From: Sordariomycetes sp. S80-01Y
Lineage: Eukaryota > Ascomycota > Sordariomycetes
Reading direction: 5' to 3'
DNA: 64,000 bases
Assembly: GCA_037042185.1 (NCBI GenBank)
Contig: JAXQJY010000029.1
Coordinates: forward strand, 1,612,001-1,676,000
Shown here: one piece after another, positions 1 through 12,340 of the stretch
Position numbering within the stretch: the first letter of the stretch is position 1
Layout: each line of letters starts with the position of its first letter
Notes under the pieces: model-generated
Seen by the model: the letters and a program-made list of their open reading frames with translations, nothing else
Told to the model about the DNA's origin: nothing
Database searches by the model: none
Made by a program: the position numbers and the translations under genes

Positions 1-827
1 GAGCCCCTGTGCATGTAAATGCCACGGACTCAGAATCTGCGTGGGGTGCCCGATCGACCCGACGAGTAATTCATAGTTCGACAGCACCCAGACCGTGGCG
101 AGCACGTCGTCCCGCCAGGCTCCCTCATGGGTCCTCAACGCGGCGTTCACAGCATTGAGCGTCTTGCCCATGTAGGAGCCCAGCTCGCGCTGTGTCTCGA
201 CAAGCGACTCATGTTGAATTGCCGTAGGATATTGTATGTTTGTAACGTACGTCCTTGCGAAAAGATGTGCTGCCCAAACCAGCGGTCCGTCGGGAGGGCA
301 TGTACTGTACATCTCATTGAGGAAGTCCAGTGTGGAATACGCGTCAAGGAGGATAGGCACAGAATGGGCTGTCCAATGCTCGTTCACAGTCTTTGTGAGC
401 GGGAACTGCACGAACAGATGTCCTTCCTTCGTCACCACGGCACCGGCATCTGCATCGTTGACAAGAGCATCCAGCTCCTCAGCGAGAGCATCCGGCGTCC
501 CCGAGCTGCTTGAACCTGCTATGCTCGAGGAGGAGACAAGCTCAGGGGTAGAGGCATCGCTAGCGTTGGCAAAGGCTTCCTGTGTTCTCTGCTTGCGTTT
601 CTTGACAGTGGTAGGGTTCGCATTGCGAAACATCAGATCCTGCTGATCTCGATACCCAGGACATTCGGCGCCATACTTTCTGCATCTTTGACAAGACGGC
701 CTACCAAGGTCACACTAGAGACATATGAGTATGCTGTACCACGCAATGATTTAGGGCTGATAAGAACCTTAACACGCCGTTGTCGGCAGAGACCGCAGTC
801 CTTGCTCGGCTTGCCAGTGTTGGGCAT
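1..827 (-). CDS. Zn2Cys6 transcription factor, 3' part outside the window
   Basis: Fungal binuclear zinc-cluster regulator. Exon 1 runs 827-768 and exon 2 runs from 714 to the left edge, with a 53-nt intron (767-715) inside the zinc cluster, a common place for one in this family. Splicing gives six cysteines at residues 11, 14, 21, 28, 31 and 38 (CX2CX6CX6CX2CX6C), with the basic stretch RQRRVK between the second and third. A Ser/Thr-rich linker follows. The frame then stays open to base 1, ending in a motif (GHPTQILSPWHLHAQG) that resembles the Fungal_trans_2 regulatory domain. About 258 residues are visible and the C-terminus is missing. The start is the first ATG, directly before the zinc cluster. 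DNA binding in the nucleus follows from the family; target genes cannot be inferred. The next gene to the right, on the same strand, is unrelated. Confidence 0.88.
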
Positions 828-1832
828 CGTCGCTGAGCAGGGACAGTCACTTCATTTTCGTGTTCCCTAGAGGCAAGCTATGACTAGGACGGGGGGGTCG
901 ATTCGAAACAATTGCTGGAAGCGAGGTTACGCGCAAACTTCATGTTGCGATGAATTCAACTGTGCCGCTTAGCAACGTCAGCACCGACGCACTACGTGGT
1001 TGTGGGGATTGCCTGTTTCGGCTAGCGCCTCTGGAAGCGCGGGTCTTTGGAAGAAAGGGAAGACTCCATCTCTGTAAGATGTTGTAACACGAAGGCTGGA
1101 AGACTCAAAACTGACCCTGGAAGTAGTCGATAAGCATCTTGGTGTTTGTGGGTTATCTTCATTGCTCTCAAGCTCTCATCTTGGAGCGCCGGAAAGACAT
1201 GATCAAATTATTGAGGTGACGATGGAGATCCAAGGAGCAGTCGGGGCAGAGCAATAGAGCCAAGTGCTTCTTGTCATTCTCAGTTTGATACAAGGTCTCC
1301 TGTTTCGTTTACTAGGAGTCCAGCCCAACAGCTCCGAACCAGCCTACATTTCAAAGCTCGAACCTGATCTTCCAACATAAAGAAAAAACGATGAGTCCCT
1401 AACGAATGCACCCGGCCTGACTAACCATTGCCTTCCAGGCAATCGTCAAGGACCGAAACCAAAACGCCCTCTATGAACAAAATCCGAACAGGGTATGCAC
1501 ATCGCTCGCTCAGATGATGTGTCGTTCTAAATGATCGCCAAACGAGATCAATCATGCAATGACAAGATCGTTGCCTGCAAAAGACAGTGATATGCCCCGT
1601 CTATACCACAGGAAGACATGGTGCTGGTATGGGTGCGCCGAAATGACGCTTGCGCAGCGCACACATTTTTGGAGGATGTGTCGAACATAGCTAGCAATTA
1701 CGCAGTATATGCAAAGCGCAAATCCGTAGAAATGTGAACATGGACAATCAGTCCGGGTATCATTCCGTGCAGGCTGTGCACTGCTTTGGGGAAGGAAAAA
1801 GATACGCAGGGTCACCAGTAGCCGCGCAGCTT
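828..1832. other. Intergenic, promoter side of the zinc-cluster gene
   Basis: About 1 kb between the 3' end of the DUF1765 gene and the start of the zinc-cluster gene, both on the minus strand. It should hold the promoter and 5' UTR of the regulator and the 3' UTR of the DUF1765 gene. Short open frames, such as 87 codons at 1552-1815 on the minus strand, have no family motif or splice support. No RNA gene or repeat seen. Confidence 0.6.
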
Positions 1833-4800
1833 CTAGCCACCTGGCTTACGGAAACTCTCCACCCCTAGCAAGGGGATTTCGACTTCTGCCAGGCTGGGCA
1901 CACCCTCATCACGACGACGATCGACGAAGTTGTTGCACTCCCAGATGACCTGGCCCCACTCCGCTAGAGCGCGGCCGGCGTACACAGCATTCTTGGCAGC
2001 GGCGCCGGTGGGCTTAATGGGCTGAGTGACAGGTTCGGTGATAGCCTCTTGGGCCTGGTCAATGAAAGTAGACGAGGCTTCGGTAGTAGCCCCGATAGCA
2101 GTGGACTCTTCTGTCGAGGAACCAGGCACGGGGGCCATTTGTACCTTCTTCTCAATTTCAGGGGTGGCAAGCTCCTCACTTGATGGGGGCGACACATCAA
2201 CAGCACTGCTGTGTGCCTTGAGGCTGATTATAGCCTGAGCAGGAGCAGGCAGACGAGGGCGTGTGAGAATGCGGTCTCTCGGTGGAATCGGCTGTTGTTG
2301 CCAGGCGAGGAAAAACTTGAAGATGTACTTCTGTTCCTCATAGGTAGGGGATGAGCAGGCGGAGCCTCCCTCGCTGCTGCCACCCGCGGAGGTGGTGATG
2401 CTGGATGGAGCGTTCACACGCGCTCGAAGCTCAGCAGTCTCACGACGAGCGTTCACGAACTCCTCGTCCCATGAAGACTTCCTCTCATGACCCTTGCCGC
2501 TAGCGCCGTTACCCAAGGACAGTACCTTGTTGAGTAAACCCCACTTCTTCTTGCCGTCGGGCTTAGCAGGCGGGTTGTCGACAAGATCCTCGCCATCAAT
2601 GACCTCGCTGCCAGGAGTCCTAGCCATGGCGTCAAAGTTAACAAATAGCCCGGGCTGTGGTTGGTTGAGTTCTTGCTTGATGATTAAGAACTTTTTTCCG
2701 GGTGTCGGCACAGTTGGCGCAGTGGATGGTGGAGAGCGTCCAGCTGCTTCGGCGGCCTGCTTGAGGAAAAGATAATGAGCCCACGTTTCCTTGAGTCGAG
2801 CGGCAACGACAGTGTAGATGTTCCTAGTATCGTTAGCCATCGCAGACCTCCGTTGCTACTCCAGCCAGACTTACTCATCCACCTCATCGGCGTCGCCCTC
2901 GCAGCGACATATCCTCCAGCACAAGAGACGTTGGTAGTACGCCCTCACCATCGGACACCAATGGTTGAAAAAGTTGTCGAACGTTTCCGCTGTAAGCAAC
3001 CAGTCCAAGCAAATTGCCGCCTTTCTGCTTGGATCCTTAGCCACCATGTCCCAGATGGTGAAGACGAAGGAAAGTACGCGAACCTCCGCCATAGTATTAT
3101 AGGAAGTTGAAATTCTTTTGCAGACGTCCATCCAGAATGGCCAGTCAATGTACTTCTTGGGGCTCACTGGGTCGTCGAAGTTATCGTAGACAGTCAGAGC
3201 CTCTTCCAGGAAGTCGCAGAGCGTAAAGCAGGCAGCATTGTTGAACTGCGATGTCTTGCGAACTGCGGCCTTCATCATGGCAACGCAGACCTCGGCGAAA
3301 GTATGTTTGGCCCCGCCAAATTTGGGATCCTCTTCGGCTAGGATTTCCTTCAGGAGTGAAATCAAGTTGTTCTCGTTCATCCCCTTCATTAGATTCGGCG
3401 GCGGGAGTGGCATCGCCATAGCTGAAGCATCGGCACCAGGCATAGGGTCCATGACAGCCGGGCCGTCAATGGCTGCTTGTCGGTGAATGGTGTCGTCAAC
3501 GATAGAGAGGAGTTGGGCGTGAACCAACACAAACCCAGGACACCGTGCCTTCTCTGTAAGAGGCAAGCCTGAAGGTGTAAAGTCGTCCGCTAATTGATGA
3601 TAGTGCTTGTAGAAGACGAATAGCAAGTCGGTGTCCCTTCCCTTCCACCGGGAAACCCAAGGTCCAGTCCATTGGATTCGCGAAATAAGCACAGGCATCT
3701 TAGGGATCTGCTTAAGCGTGTTCCACATGGACTTGGGCGACGTCCAGCCGAAAGCCGCGAGCTTGGGTGGGAAGAGGGCGACAATATCCTCACTCTCGCC
3801 CTTGTTCCTTCTCGGGAGGCCCATCTCGTCAGCTGCGCGTCTTATGAGCTCTGGCCCCATGCCCCAGAGTCGGATCAAGATATCTGCCACGCCAGGCACG
3901 AAGAAGAAGGCGTAGGCACAAGTCTTTCCGGCAAACGTCACCAGAGTGTCAGGAGCATGTCGCATTGCCATCTTGTCAACGGCAAATCCCATCTGCTTGG
4001 CTAAGTTTGAGACGAACATGGTCCGCACATTGTGCTCAGCCGACTCAGCTGCAAATGCCGAACCTTCCGTCGAATCAGAGGCATTCGTCCAAGATCGTGA
4101 GCGTACACGTTCTCTCGGGCACCTTGCATCCAAGGGTAAAAACGATGTTGTGGTCTGCCGCCACTCCGGGCGAACCATGATTGCGGTCATAGCATCGAAG
4201 ATCACGGGACGATCAACACCTGGCACAGAGCCCATACCAACACCATCCATCATGTCCAAGAGACCATTCCACCACTGGTCCAAAATGACAGCTCTTCGAT
4301 CCACGTCCTCGGACGCAAGCTCCTTCGTTGAAGGATGCCCAGCCGTGTCACGCAGAAATGGCAACACAATGTTCTGGACCTGGATCACTCGTTGTGGTGT
4401 TGACTTCGTAGTGAAGCCCTTGTGTTCAACCTCCAAGTTCTTGAACTGCGACCACAGCGGATCCCTATTCTGCGGTGGTAAAGGAGGCATATCGGTCGAC
4501 GAGTCGTCTGTGGTCGTGTTGCTTTCGTGCGAAGTCGAGTTTGGAGCTTGAGCATCGGTGTTGGTCGGCGGAGCGAGGCTGACGGATGAGGAGGCGCAGC
4601 TGTTGTCGGAATCGACGTTGTTTTGCTTTTTTAGGGCTTGCTTCTTCTTGCTGAAGTAAGAGCTAGCTCGGTTGAACGCCTTCGTGGGTCGGACGGGCTC
4701 GGACTTGCGGTTCTGCGCTGCCTGCGACTGCTCGGTGAGGTCGATCTGTCTGCGCACAGGTGGCTTAGTCGAGCTGTCAGAGTCGTCATCCTTCTTGCTC

Positions 4801-5351
4801 TTGGCGGTATTGGGTCGTCTCTTCGGTGCAGGGGAGCCTGACGACGAAAGCCATGATCGTTTAGCGAAGCTGGCGAAAGTAGAAGTCTTGCCAGAGGAAG
4901 ACCCAGGCCGGCTGTCCGCAGAAGCTTCCTCGCCAACGGATGTCGAAGGTCTCGAGACTTCCCCACTCGTCTTCTCTCGGGATGCAGACTTCGAGTTCGG
5001 GAACCAGGAGCGCGGTCGCTCCATCAGAGAGCCCGTTCGTGAGCGTCTCAAAACTGCCTGCGGTTCCGGAGCCGATTCCGCAACCGCCGCGGGCGCAGAG
5101 GGTCGCCATCCTGAAGCCTCGGCTTCTTTAGCTGCTGGGGAACCATCACTGAGGAAAAACGAGGTGTCCAGCTTGAAGCTGTCGTCGAAAGAGGGCATGT
5201 CGTAATCCGCATCGGCTCTAGTCTTGTCGCTGGTGCCCTCATACGAATATGACGAAATGTTCATCAACTCGGGCGTTGAGTGCGACCTCGAGATGCCAGA
5301 GGTAGAGGAGGAATCCATGGCCGGAGCCATGACCAATGTAGAGCCGCTCAT
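1833..5351 (-). CDS. DUF1765 family protein
   Basis: Large fungal protein of the DUF1765 (UPF0592) family, function not established. Exon 1 is 5351-2875 and exon 2 is 2823-1833, with a 51-nt intron (2874-2824) that has a GTAAGT donor, a GCTAAC branch site and a TAG acceptor. Splicing joins ...DADEVDE to NIYTVVAARLKETWAHY and gives about 1155 residues. The first 300 are low-complexity and Ser/Thr/Lys-rich. The DUF1765 core follows, with recognisable stretches FYKHYHQLADDFTPSGLPL and CPGFVLVHAQLLSIVDD. The C-terminal 300 residues are again disordered. In-frame ATGs lie at 5351 and 5318; the second begins MDSSSTSGISRSHSTPEL and has a G at -3 and at +4, so it may be the real start. Unspliced, the gene looks like two separate open frames because an ATG lies inside the intron. 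Confidence 0.87.
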
Positions 5352-8300
5352 GGCATGTCCATGCACGCTGAACAGGGCTGACCAGTCTCTGTGACAGCCG
5401 GGACGGCAGCCGCTGATCACAGGCAGCTGAACCGTCAAGAAAGGAAGGCCAACGTCCGTGCGATGGCGGGTGGGAGGGCGATGTAACTATCAATTCACCA
5501 TGACTCTCAAGAATACAGTCTCTGACCTGCAGAGGTAAGCAATGAGATGTGGACGGGCAATTCGAAGATACTGGGCAAAGGTAAACAAGGAGAGAGTGAG
5601 GATCACGGAAGGAGGTCAACGAGATGATGTGCTGAAGGGAGGGTCAAAAGAAATGCTGGCCGGTGGGGTGACTGAGTTATTGTGGCAGCCCCACTCTAGG
5701 TATCCAACGGGGTTCCCAGGTAGGTATCCAGGCTTGGTGATGAGTGGAGGCACGGATGGCTGAGCGCTTCAAGAATAGATTTCTTCAGTGGTTTGCCTGA
5801 GCCAAGAGTTCCTTTCAGCCCTCAAGGCTTTCCCTTCAGTTCGAGAGTAATAAGTCCGACAGTCATGACAGCGGCACCGGCAACGGTGTGGACAGCGATC
5901 ACCGTCCACGACAGATGAGGCCAGAGATGGGACGCTCGGAAATGAAATCAAAACGGCACATCAAAGGAGCACCTGGGCGGGTTGACGTCGTTGCGCCCCA
6001 TAAAACACCAGCACTGAACCCGTCCGCAGGGTGTCGGAACGGGACTACCAGTGGCACCGCCTGGAACCTGGAATCTGCTGCTGGAAAACTGCCAGGCCGA
6101 GAGAGCTGAGGCGATGCAACGTTGAGGGCATGGGCGACGCCTTGTTGATTGGACGCACAGCGCCTCGTCGCCATTCCCCTCGACTCTTTTGGACCCTGAC
6201 CTTCAGTGTCATCAGATCGGGGGATGCCAAGCAACGCAGGGACCCCCGGCCGATGATGATACCGCCCTCCCAGACACATCCTTTTTGCAGGCAATCGTAG
6301 CGCTGTTTTATTTTGTCGTCCCACCTCACAAGTACTGAGAGGCGAACTCCTCCCCCTGACAGCGAGGCGACCCCGTCTTTGATCGGCGTCGGATTGCGTC
6401 AAAGGACAAGCAAAAGACACGATGCCCTCGGCTAAGGGAAACAACAGCTAATTAGCTGATAGCGATGTTGGAGCCCCCGGGAGACCAAGAAGCAAGAGCC
6501 GTGTCTCATTCCACACAGTCGGCATTCCGTACCTTAAGACAGCCCATCCCATCCCCTAGCGCACGGAGGCGTTCCTGGGCGACACTGCAAGTCTCCCTTT
6601 TGGAGCTTTTCACCTCAAATGGGGTAAGAACTTTGCTTACTCCCTACTGGATTCTGCTCTCCGGCAGGGCACAACTTGCCGCCCTCGGACTCGGTCGCGG
6701 AATGCGAGGCCTTCCATGATTGGGGAATCCACCTGCTCCAAGAATCCAAGCCTCTAAATATCAATGATCCGCTGCAAGCTGTGCACGCCGTCCACGCCCA
6801 ATTTCGTGCTCATGTGCACGTGTCGGGTATGGAGATCCAGTCTCGTCCTACACACTCAAATCGAAGTCTTGCAGTGGGAGAGTCCTTGGTAAATTTCACG
6901 ACTAAGTGGAAGCTGTGCGGTTACCTACCTAAGGTACAGTACAGTAACTAGGCCAGAAGGAGCCTTGTAAGGACATGGAAGCGAAGACCCATCATCCGCT
7001 TCATGTGCTGCTTTTCGCTGGCCATCAGACGAGGCCAGGTCACCCGGTCCAAACGTCATTCGCCGTACTACTCGTGATGGGCGTTGCAATTGCTGCCTTC
7101 GGACATGGCCACCGCAGGCCCGGCATACCAATGGCAAGTTCCTTTGCTGAGCCGCTGGGCCGCACTGATGTGAAGCCGCCGTTGCTTGGCTCGCCCAGCT
7201 ACTCAACGTGTTCGGTAAAAGATGCCAGTGAAGATTCAAAAACCACTCACATTCGTAGCAAAGCTGTCAGGGTGACTACTCGACTGCAAGGAACGACAGC
7301 TTCCGCCACGACGCCCGATGTCACATCAAACCCGACCGAGCTTTTTGACAGCTGCGGCCCATCTTCTCCGGATCATAGTCTGCAGTGTAAGATTTGGCCC
7401 ACAGATCCGGAGCGACTAGGCCATCACTAGAGGTTGCTTTCAGCTGAGGCAGAATCACGTCGTGCTTGATTATCCATGCGAATTGGTAAATCCAGCCCGG
7501 CGTAATCTACTGTGCACGCTGAGACGCGCAATCAACTTGAGGGCTTTTCGTGCGTAAGCATTGTTCTGTTCCACGTGTCCACCTGCATTAAGAGACGTGA
7601 AAACGCCGGTCCGCAGCATTGAAAGCACAGCCCGATGTTGGCACGTTGCCCTGCTCCACGGGTTCATCTACACGTTTCAGATTCACGAGTCGCACAAATT
7701 AAGTCAGCCAAAGCAAGGCATGAGGATGTCCCCCTTCTTTCATGCACCAGTGTCCGTAGGAAACGAGGTAAAGGTGTTTGGTAATAGAAGGGCAGTTTGA
7801 CGTTTTGGTCTTGGCACGTTGATAATTCCTTCAGCAAGAAGAGCACAGAGTTGAAGCCCATTGCTGTACACACTAATGCCGTTGTCACTTGCGAGTTGTG
7901 GACAGCTGTCGCTCACCTGGTAACAGCTGTCATGCCATGTCTTGGGAGACTCGAGCCCCTCCTCACTTGAGGGCAACCCCAGGACACGGCTGGTGTTGGT
8001 CTCGGTCTCGGACGTTGGTGGCCATTCCATGGTCTGCAAGACTTGCGATCACGATTGACGCGAAGAAGAAGCATTGCATAGCTCAGTCAGCCATGCGATG
8101 GCCAGGGGTGACACTCTTGGGAGCATCATGCGTCGTCGACAATCGTCGCAGTCGTGATGCGAGTCTTGCTGTGACATTGATGGAAGGAGATGCAGGTTGG
8201 AAGGAATTTTTCAACTGAGGCCAGGGAACCGAAAACCACTGGACCACTGGCAGTGGAGGCTTGGCGCATGCTGACAAAGCTAATCGGTCCTCTTCCAGCT

Positions 8301-9773
8301 TCGGCGGAGGTGGGTTGGAGGAAATTGAAGCCACAATCCCGTCCCAAACTGCAGTCCAGCAGCTCTGCATGAAAGTTGAGCTGAATCTCGTCCTTGCCCC
8401 AGCCACATATCTTAGCGTGTGTTCATTGTTTACTCACCTCGCTATCTGGACGAAATGGCAAACAGCAGCTGCAAAGCGCGAATGCACGAGTCAGGACGGC
8501 CTGAACGATGAACACCGCTAATTTGATCATCCCCGCTGCAATTTCGTCCAGCGGGAACGCCGCCACCAAAGCTCAATGTGAGGACTGACGTCAGTCGTGT
8601 CGTGTTTTGAAAAGCTGCTGAAGCTGCTCGCGATACCAAGCATCGTGTTTGTCCTAGCACTGGTTGCGCATGAGGAATACGAAGGGACCGCTCGGTCTGG
8701 AGGATCGGATAGATGAGAGGGGCCGGATCTCGAGTGGTGGACCGCCGGATCGGGATGTGCTGCGGGAGCACTGTAGACTCGGGCGGCGGATGCAAAGTGG
8801 TGGGACCGGGAGAGGCATCGATGATATCATTGCATTGCGGCTCACGGAAATACGCGTTTTACGGCGATGTCGATAACCCATCTCACAAGACTAAGTGGCA
8901 TGTGTGAGCAGGTGAACCTCGTCAGTCTTCGACAATTGAGCAGTTGGTGAGCTATAGTGCTTTGCTGCAATCTGATTCCGGTCTGATGCCTTGATTTCGA
9001 ACACAGCTCAAGGCCCTAGCGTGGGTGGCTGGGAGGTGTGGCAACGCAAGCTTCACACAAAAGATAATAATCAAGGAGACCTGGATTCGCAATCCTTCGA
9101 AGGTCGAGGGCGACAGAGACGCTACACTACAATGGAAATAACACCGAACAGTGGGAGCAAGTACTCAAATGTTTTTCGAAGGGTGACCAGTGATGGGTAT
9201 ATTCGATGCGATACCGACTTTCGTGCGCAGGGTAGTCATGGGCGCCCAGTACTCGACATCTGTGCCGCTCAATGTTGGTCTCGCTAACAGCAATGGTGAA
9301 ACGACCGCCCGACAATCGTTCATTAAGCTGACATGGTTCCGGTTACCTGTTAAGATATCCAGCAGTCTTCCGCCTGAAAGCTTGGAATAACTCAAGAAGT
9401 AGTAGTACCTTTGTTGCTTGGCACCAACATCGAGATCCCTGTCGCTCCATTCGCTTTGCATCCCAGCTGTTGTTACTGGTCAACCGAGGGACGGCCAGCG
9501 CAAACATGAAAGCATCCTGTTTTCCCAATCTACCATCCCACCTTCCCTCGACTTCACACTTGCACGGGGCTGTCACCAAGTAACTGCTTTGTCGTTGTCT
9601 CAGCTACGGAAATTCAATCGCTTCCGATTCCCTGGCACCACTTTCTGCAGGGACTCAAATTGCGAATTAGTCTATTGCGTAAGCCCTCCCCAGCTCGCTC
9701 TCCCTTAGATCTGAAGCGTCGAGTCTAACGCCAATTACCCTCCAGCGTCAACAAGACAAAGTCGCTGACCACA
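5352..9773. other. 4.4-kb region with no supportable gene
   Basis: Gap between the divergent DUF1765 and PhoD-like genes. I looked for frames that could be joined at GT-AG introns and found none with a protein family signature. The longest frames (181 codons at 5899-6444 minus, 151 codons at 6975-7430 plus) have random-looking composition. The last 150 bases before 9774 contain a possible 5'-UTR intron (a GTAAGC donor at 9679, pyrimidine-rich to a CAG near 9745). A short direct repeat, TAGGTATCCA, occurs at 5697 and 5721. No tRNA, transposon end or tandem array was recognised. Confidence 0.6.
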
Positions 9774-12340
9774 ATGGCGAATCGCGAGAGATCCAGAAGT
9801 CCCTTGCCGGGTAGCGAGAATCGGCAAAACCCCCATGCGTCTTCGACCCGATGGCGTCACCAGGAGTCGAGCGCCTTCTCGAAATACGCGGGTCAACAGC
9901 AGGCCGCTGATGCGCGCGAGGTCAATACCGCCGCCAAGACCAGCGACTTGGCCGACTTCATCAACAAATCGTCGCGTGTCGAGCCGCCGTCTGATCGTCC
10001 GACTACTGGTGGAGGACATCAACCTGTTATGGTTGCTGCTGGGCACGCTGACGAGAACGCCCTGCCCGGGGATGCGAGTGAGGATGGACGCGGACAGCCT
10101 ACAGACGGGAAGGAGATCGTGTGCGGCCCGCTGCTGAACTACCGCCGCATGGACGGCGGCCGCTGGTATGGCAGCGTTCTCATAGTTATCAAGGGAGGCG
10201 GTCAAGACGTGCTTTTCCAGCCCTCCCTCATCATGAGACGAGTTGGCGCTGTTGGCGCGCTACCCTCCGCCAGCGGTCAGGCGAATGGTGATGTAGCCGA
10301 CGACACCGGCGGTAACCGTTTTGAATCTCAGCGCCTCTACTCAGACCCCCGCAACACTTTCTGGTCGTTCGACATCGACTGTGCCATCGAGCCCACTGAA
10401 GTCAAGTACGAGTACTTCATCCCTGAGCTCCGCTACTCTACCAACTACAAGCCTCAAAAGAACAGCTTCTACATACCGGCCGCGGACGAATCCATGCGCA
10501 TCATGTTCCACTCATGCAATGGGTTCAGTGTCGGTACTGATGAAGATGCTTGGAGTGGGGCTTGCCTGTGGAACGACGTTATGCGCAAGCACGAAGCCGC
10601 GCCTTATCATGTCATGGTTGGTGGTGGTGACCAGATCTACAACGACGGCATTCGAGTCAATGGCCCGCTGCGCCCTTGGACTAATATCCACAATCCACAG
10701 AAGAGGAGGGAATACCCCTTCCCGGAGAAGCTGCGTACTGAGTGTGATGACTATTACCTGAAGAACTACATTCGTTGGTACAACACCGAGCCCTTCTCGA
10801 CTGCGAATGGCCAAATCCCTCAGCTGAACATCTGGGATGACCACGACATCATTGACGGATTCGGGTCTTACACCGACCATTTCATGCGCTGCGACGTCTT
10901 CAGAGGCATCGGAGGGGTTGCGCACAAGTACTACATGCTGTTCCAGCACCACTTGCCACCGCCTCCGTCGACCTACACATCAGACACGGCGGCTCTAGAC
11001 CAGGCGACGCAGGGCGCTGATCCTAACCAGCTTATGGACACCTTCGTTGCCCCCATGAAGAGCGACCCGTCGTATATTGTCGGCAAAAAGCCCGGACCCT
11101 ATGTCGCTGAACACTCTTACAATATTTTCACTCGCCTTGGTGCGCGTATGGCCTTGGTGGGAGTTGACGCTCGTGTTGAGGTATGACAACTTTGACGCAA
11201 TCGAGGGGGTAAATACTAACAGTAACAGCGTACGAGGCATCAGATCAACTATCCCGAGACCTACGATCTGATCTTCTCGAGGCTTAAGAATGAGCTGCGC
11301 GCAGCTCACGGCACAGACAAACCTATCAAGCATCTGATCGTGCTTCTTGGTATCCCCATCGCGTATCCCGTAAGCCTGCCACACGCTCGAACTTGACACC
11401 ATGAGGCTAACAACAAAAGCGCTTGACCTGGCTTGAGAATGTTATGCGCAGCCCTCTGGTTGGGCCTGTCAAGCTGATGCACAAGCGTTTCGGTGTTGGT
11501 GGTGGCCTGTTCAACCACTTTGATGGCAGCTTCGATTTGCTAGACGATCTCGACGACCACTACACCGCCAAGATCCACAAGCCCGAGCGCAACACCTTTG
11601 TCGAGAGGCTGCAGGACGTGGCTGCAGAGTTCTCGGCCCGAGTCACGATTCTTGGTGGTGATGTCCACTTGGCTGCCCTCGGTCGTTTCTACTCGAACCC
11701 GAAGCTGAAGATCGCCACGGAGAACGACCACCGCTACATCGCCAACGTTGTGTCGTCAGCGATTGTCAACAAGCCGCCTCCTCAGGCTGTCGCCAATCTC
11801 TTGGCCAAGAGGAACAAGATTCATCACCTCAACGCGCAGACTGACGAGACCCTCTTGGATCTTTTCGACAAGGACCCTGGCATGTCAAACAAGACGGCTG
11901 GATCCAACCACTGCACCATGCCTAGCCGTAACTTCGCATCGTTGACTGAGAATTCGCCCAACAACATTCCCATAGCGAACGGCGGGGCGAACGGTGAGGC
12001 TAACGGCGAGACGAATGGTACCAACAATGCCAGCAACGGAGTGAAGTCTTTCGTGGGCAAGGATGGCCACTCCCAGCTTCACCAAGGCGAAGTCGGTGCT
12101 GGAACCAAGCATCGCGCCGCCTCGATCGAGGCTCATGGAAAGCTCAACGACGGCTCCATCGACATTCGCATCAACGTCGAAATCGACCCCTCTGACAGCC
12201 AGGGTCTCACCGAGGCCTATGGTTTGACTGTCCCTAGCCTCGACTACCACAAGCCCACTACGCCCGCCGCCTCCGCCCCTTCAACCTCTCATAGCAACAG
12301 GCCTGCGTCGCAAAGACCAGCCTCGCAGCGGGCACACTGA
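9774..12340 (+). CDS. PhoD-like metallophosphatase domain protein
   Basis: Fungal PhoD-like phosphatase (alkaline phosphatase D-related fold). Three exons, 9774-11180, 11229-11369 and 11420-12340, with 48- and 50-nt introns, give 822 residues. The first ~120 are a disordered basic region opening MANRERSRSPLPG. Metal-site motifs of the family can be read: GGGDQIYND near residue 283, IWDDHDIIDGFGSY near 352, and ILGGDVHLAALG near 595. The first splice joins GVDARVE to RTRHQINYPETYD, a continuous block in the family. The C-terminus has an Asn/Gly-rich repeat (units like NGEANGETNG) and is probably unstructured. There is no signal peptide, so an intracellular protein is likely; the substrate is unknown. 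It is divergent from the DUF1765 gene across a long gap and in tandem with the P5C dehydrogenase gene downstream. Confidence 0.9.

Noticed and set aside
5899-6444. A 181-codon minus-strand frame in the long gap
   Set aside because: Residue composition looks random, with no motif, no intron signals and no matching neighbouring exon.
6975-7430. A 151-codon plus-strand frame with a mildly hydrophobic start
   Set aside because: It begins with ATG, but there is no convincing signal peptide, family motif or splice context; this length is expected by chance in 4.4 kb.
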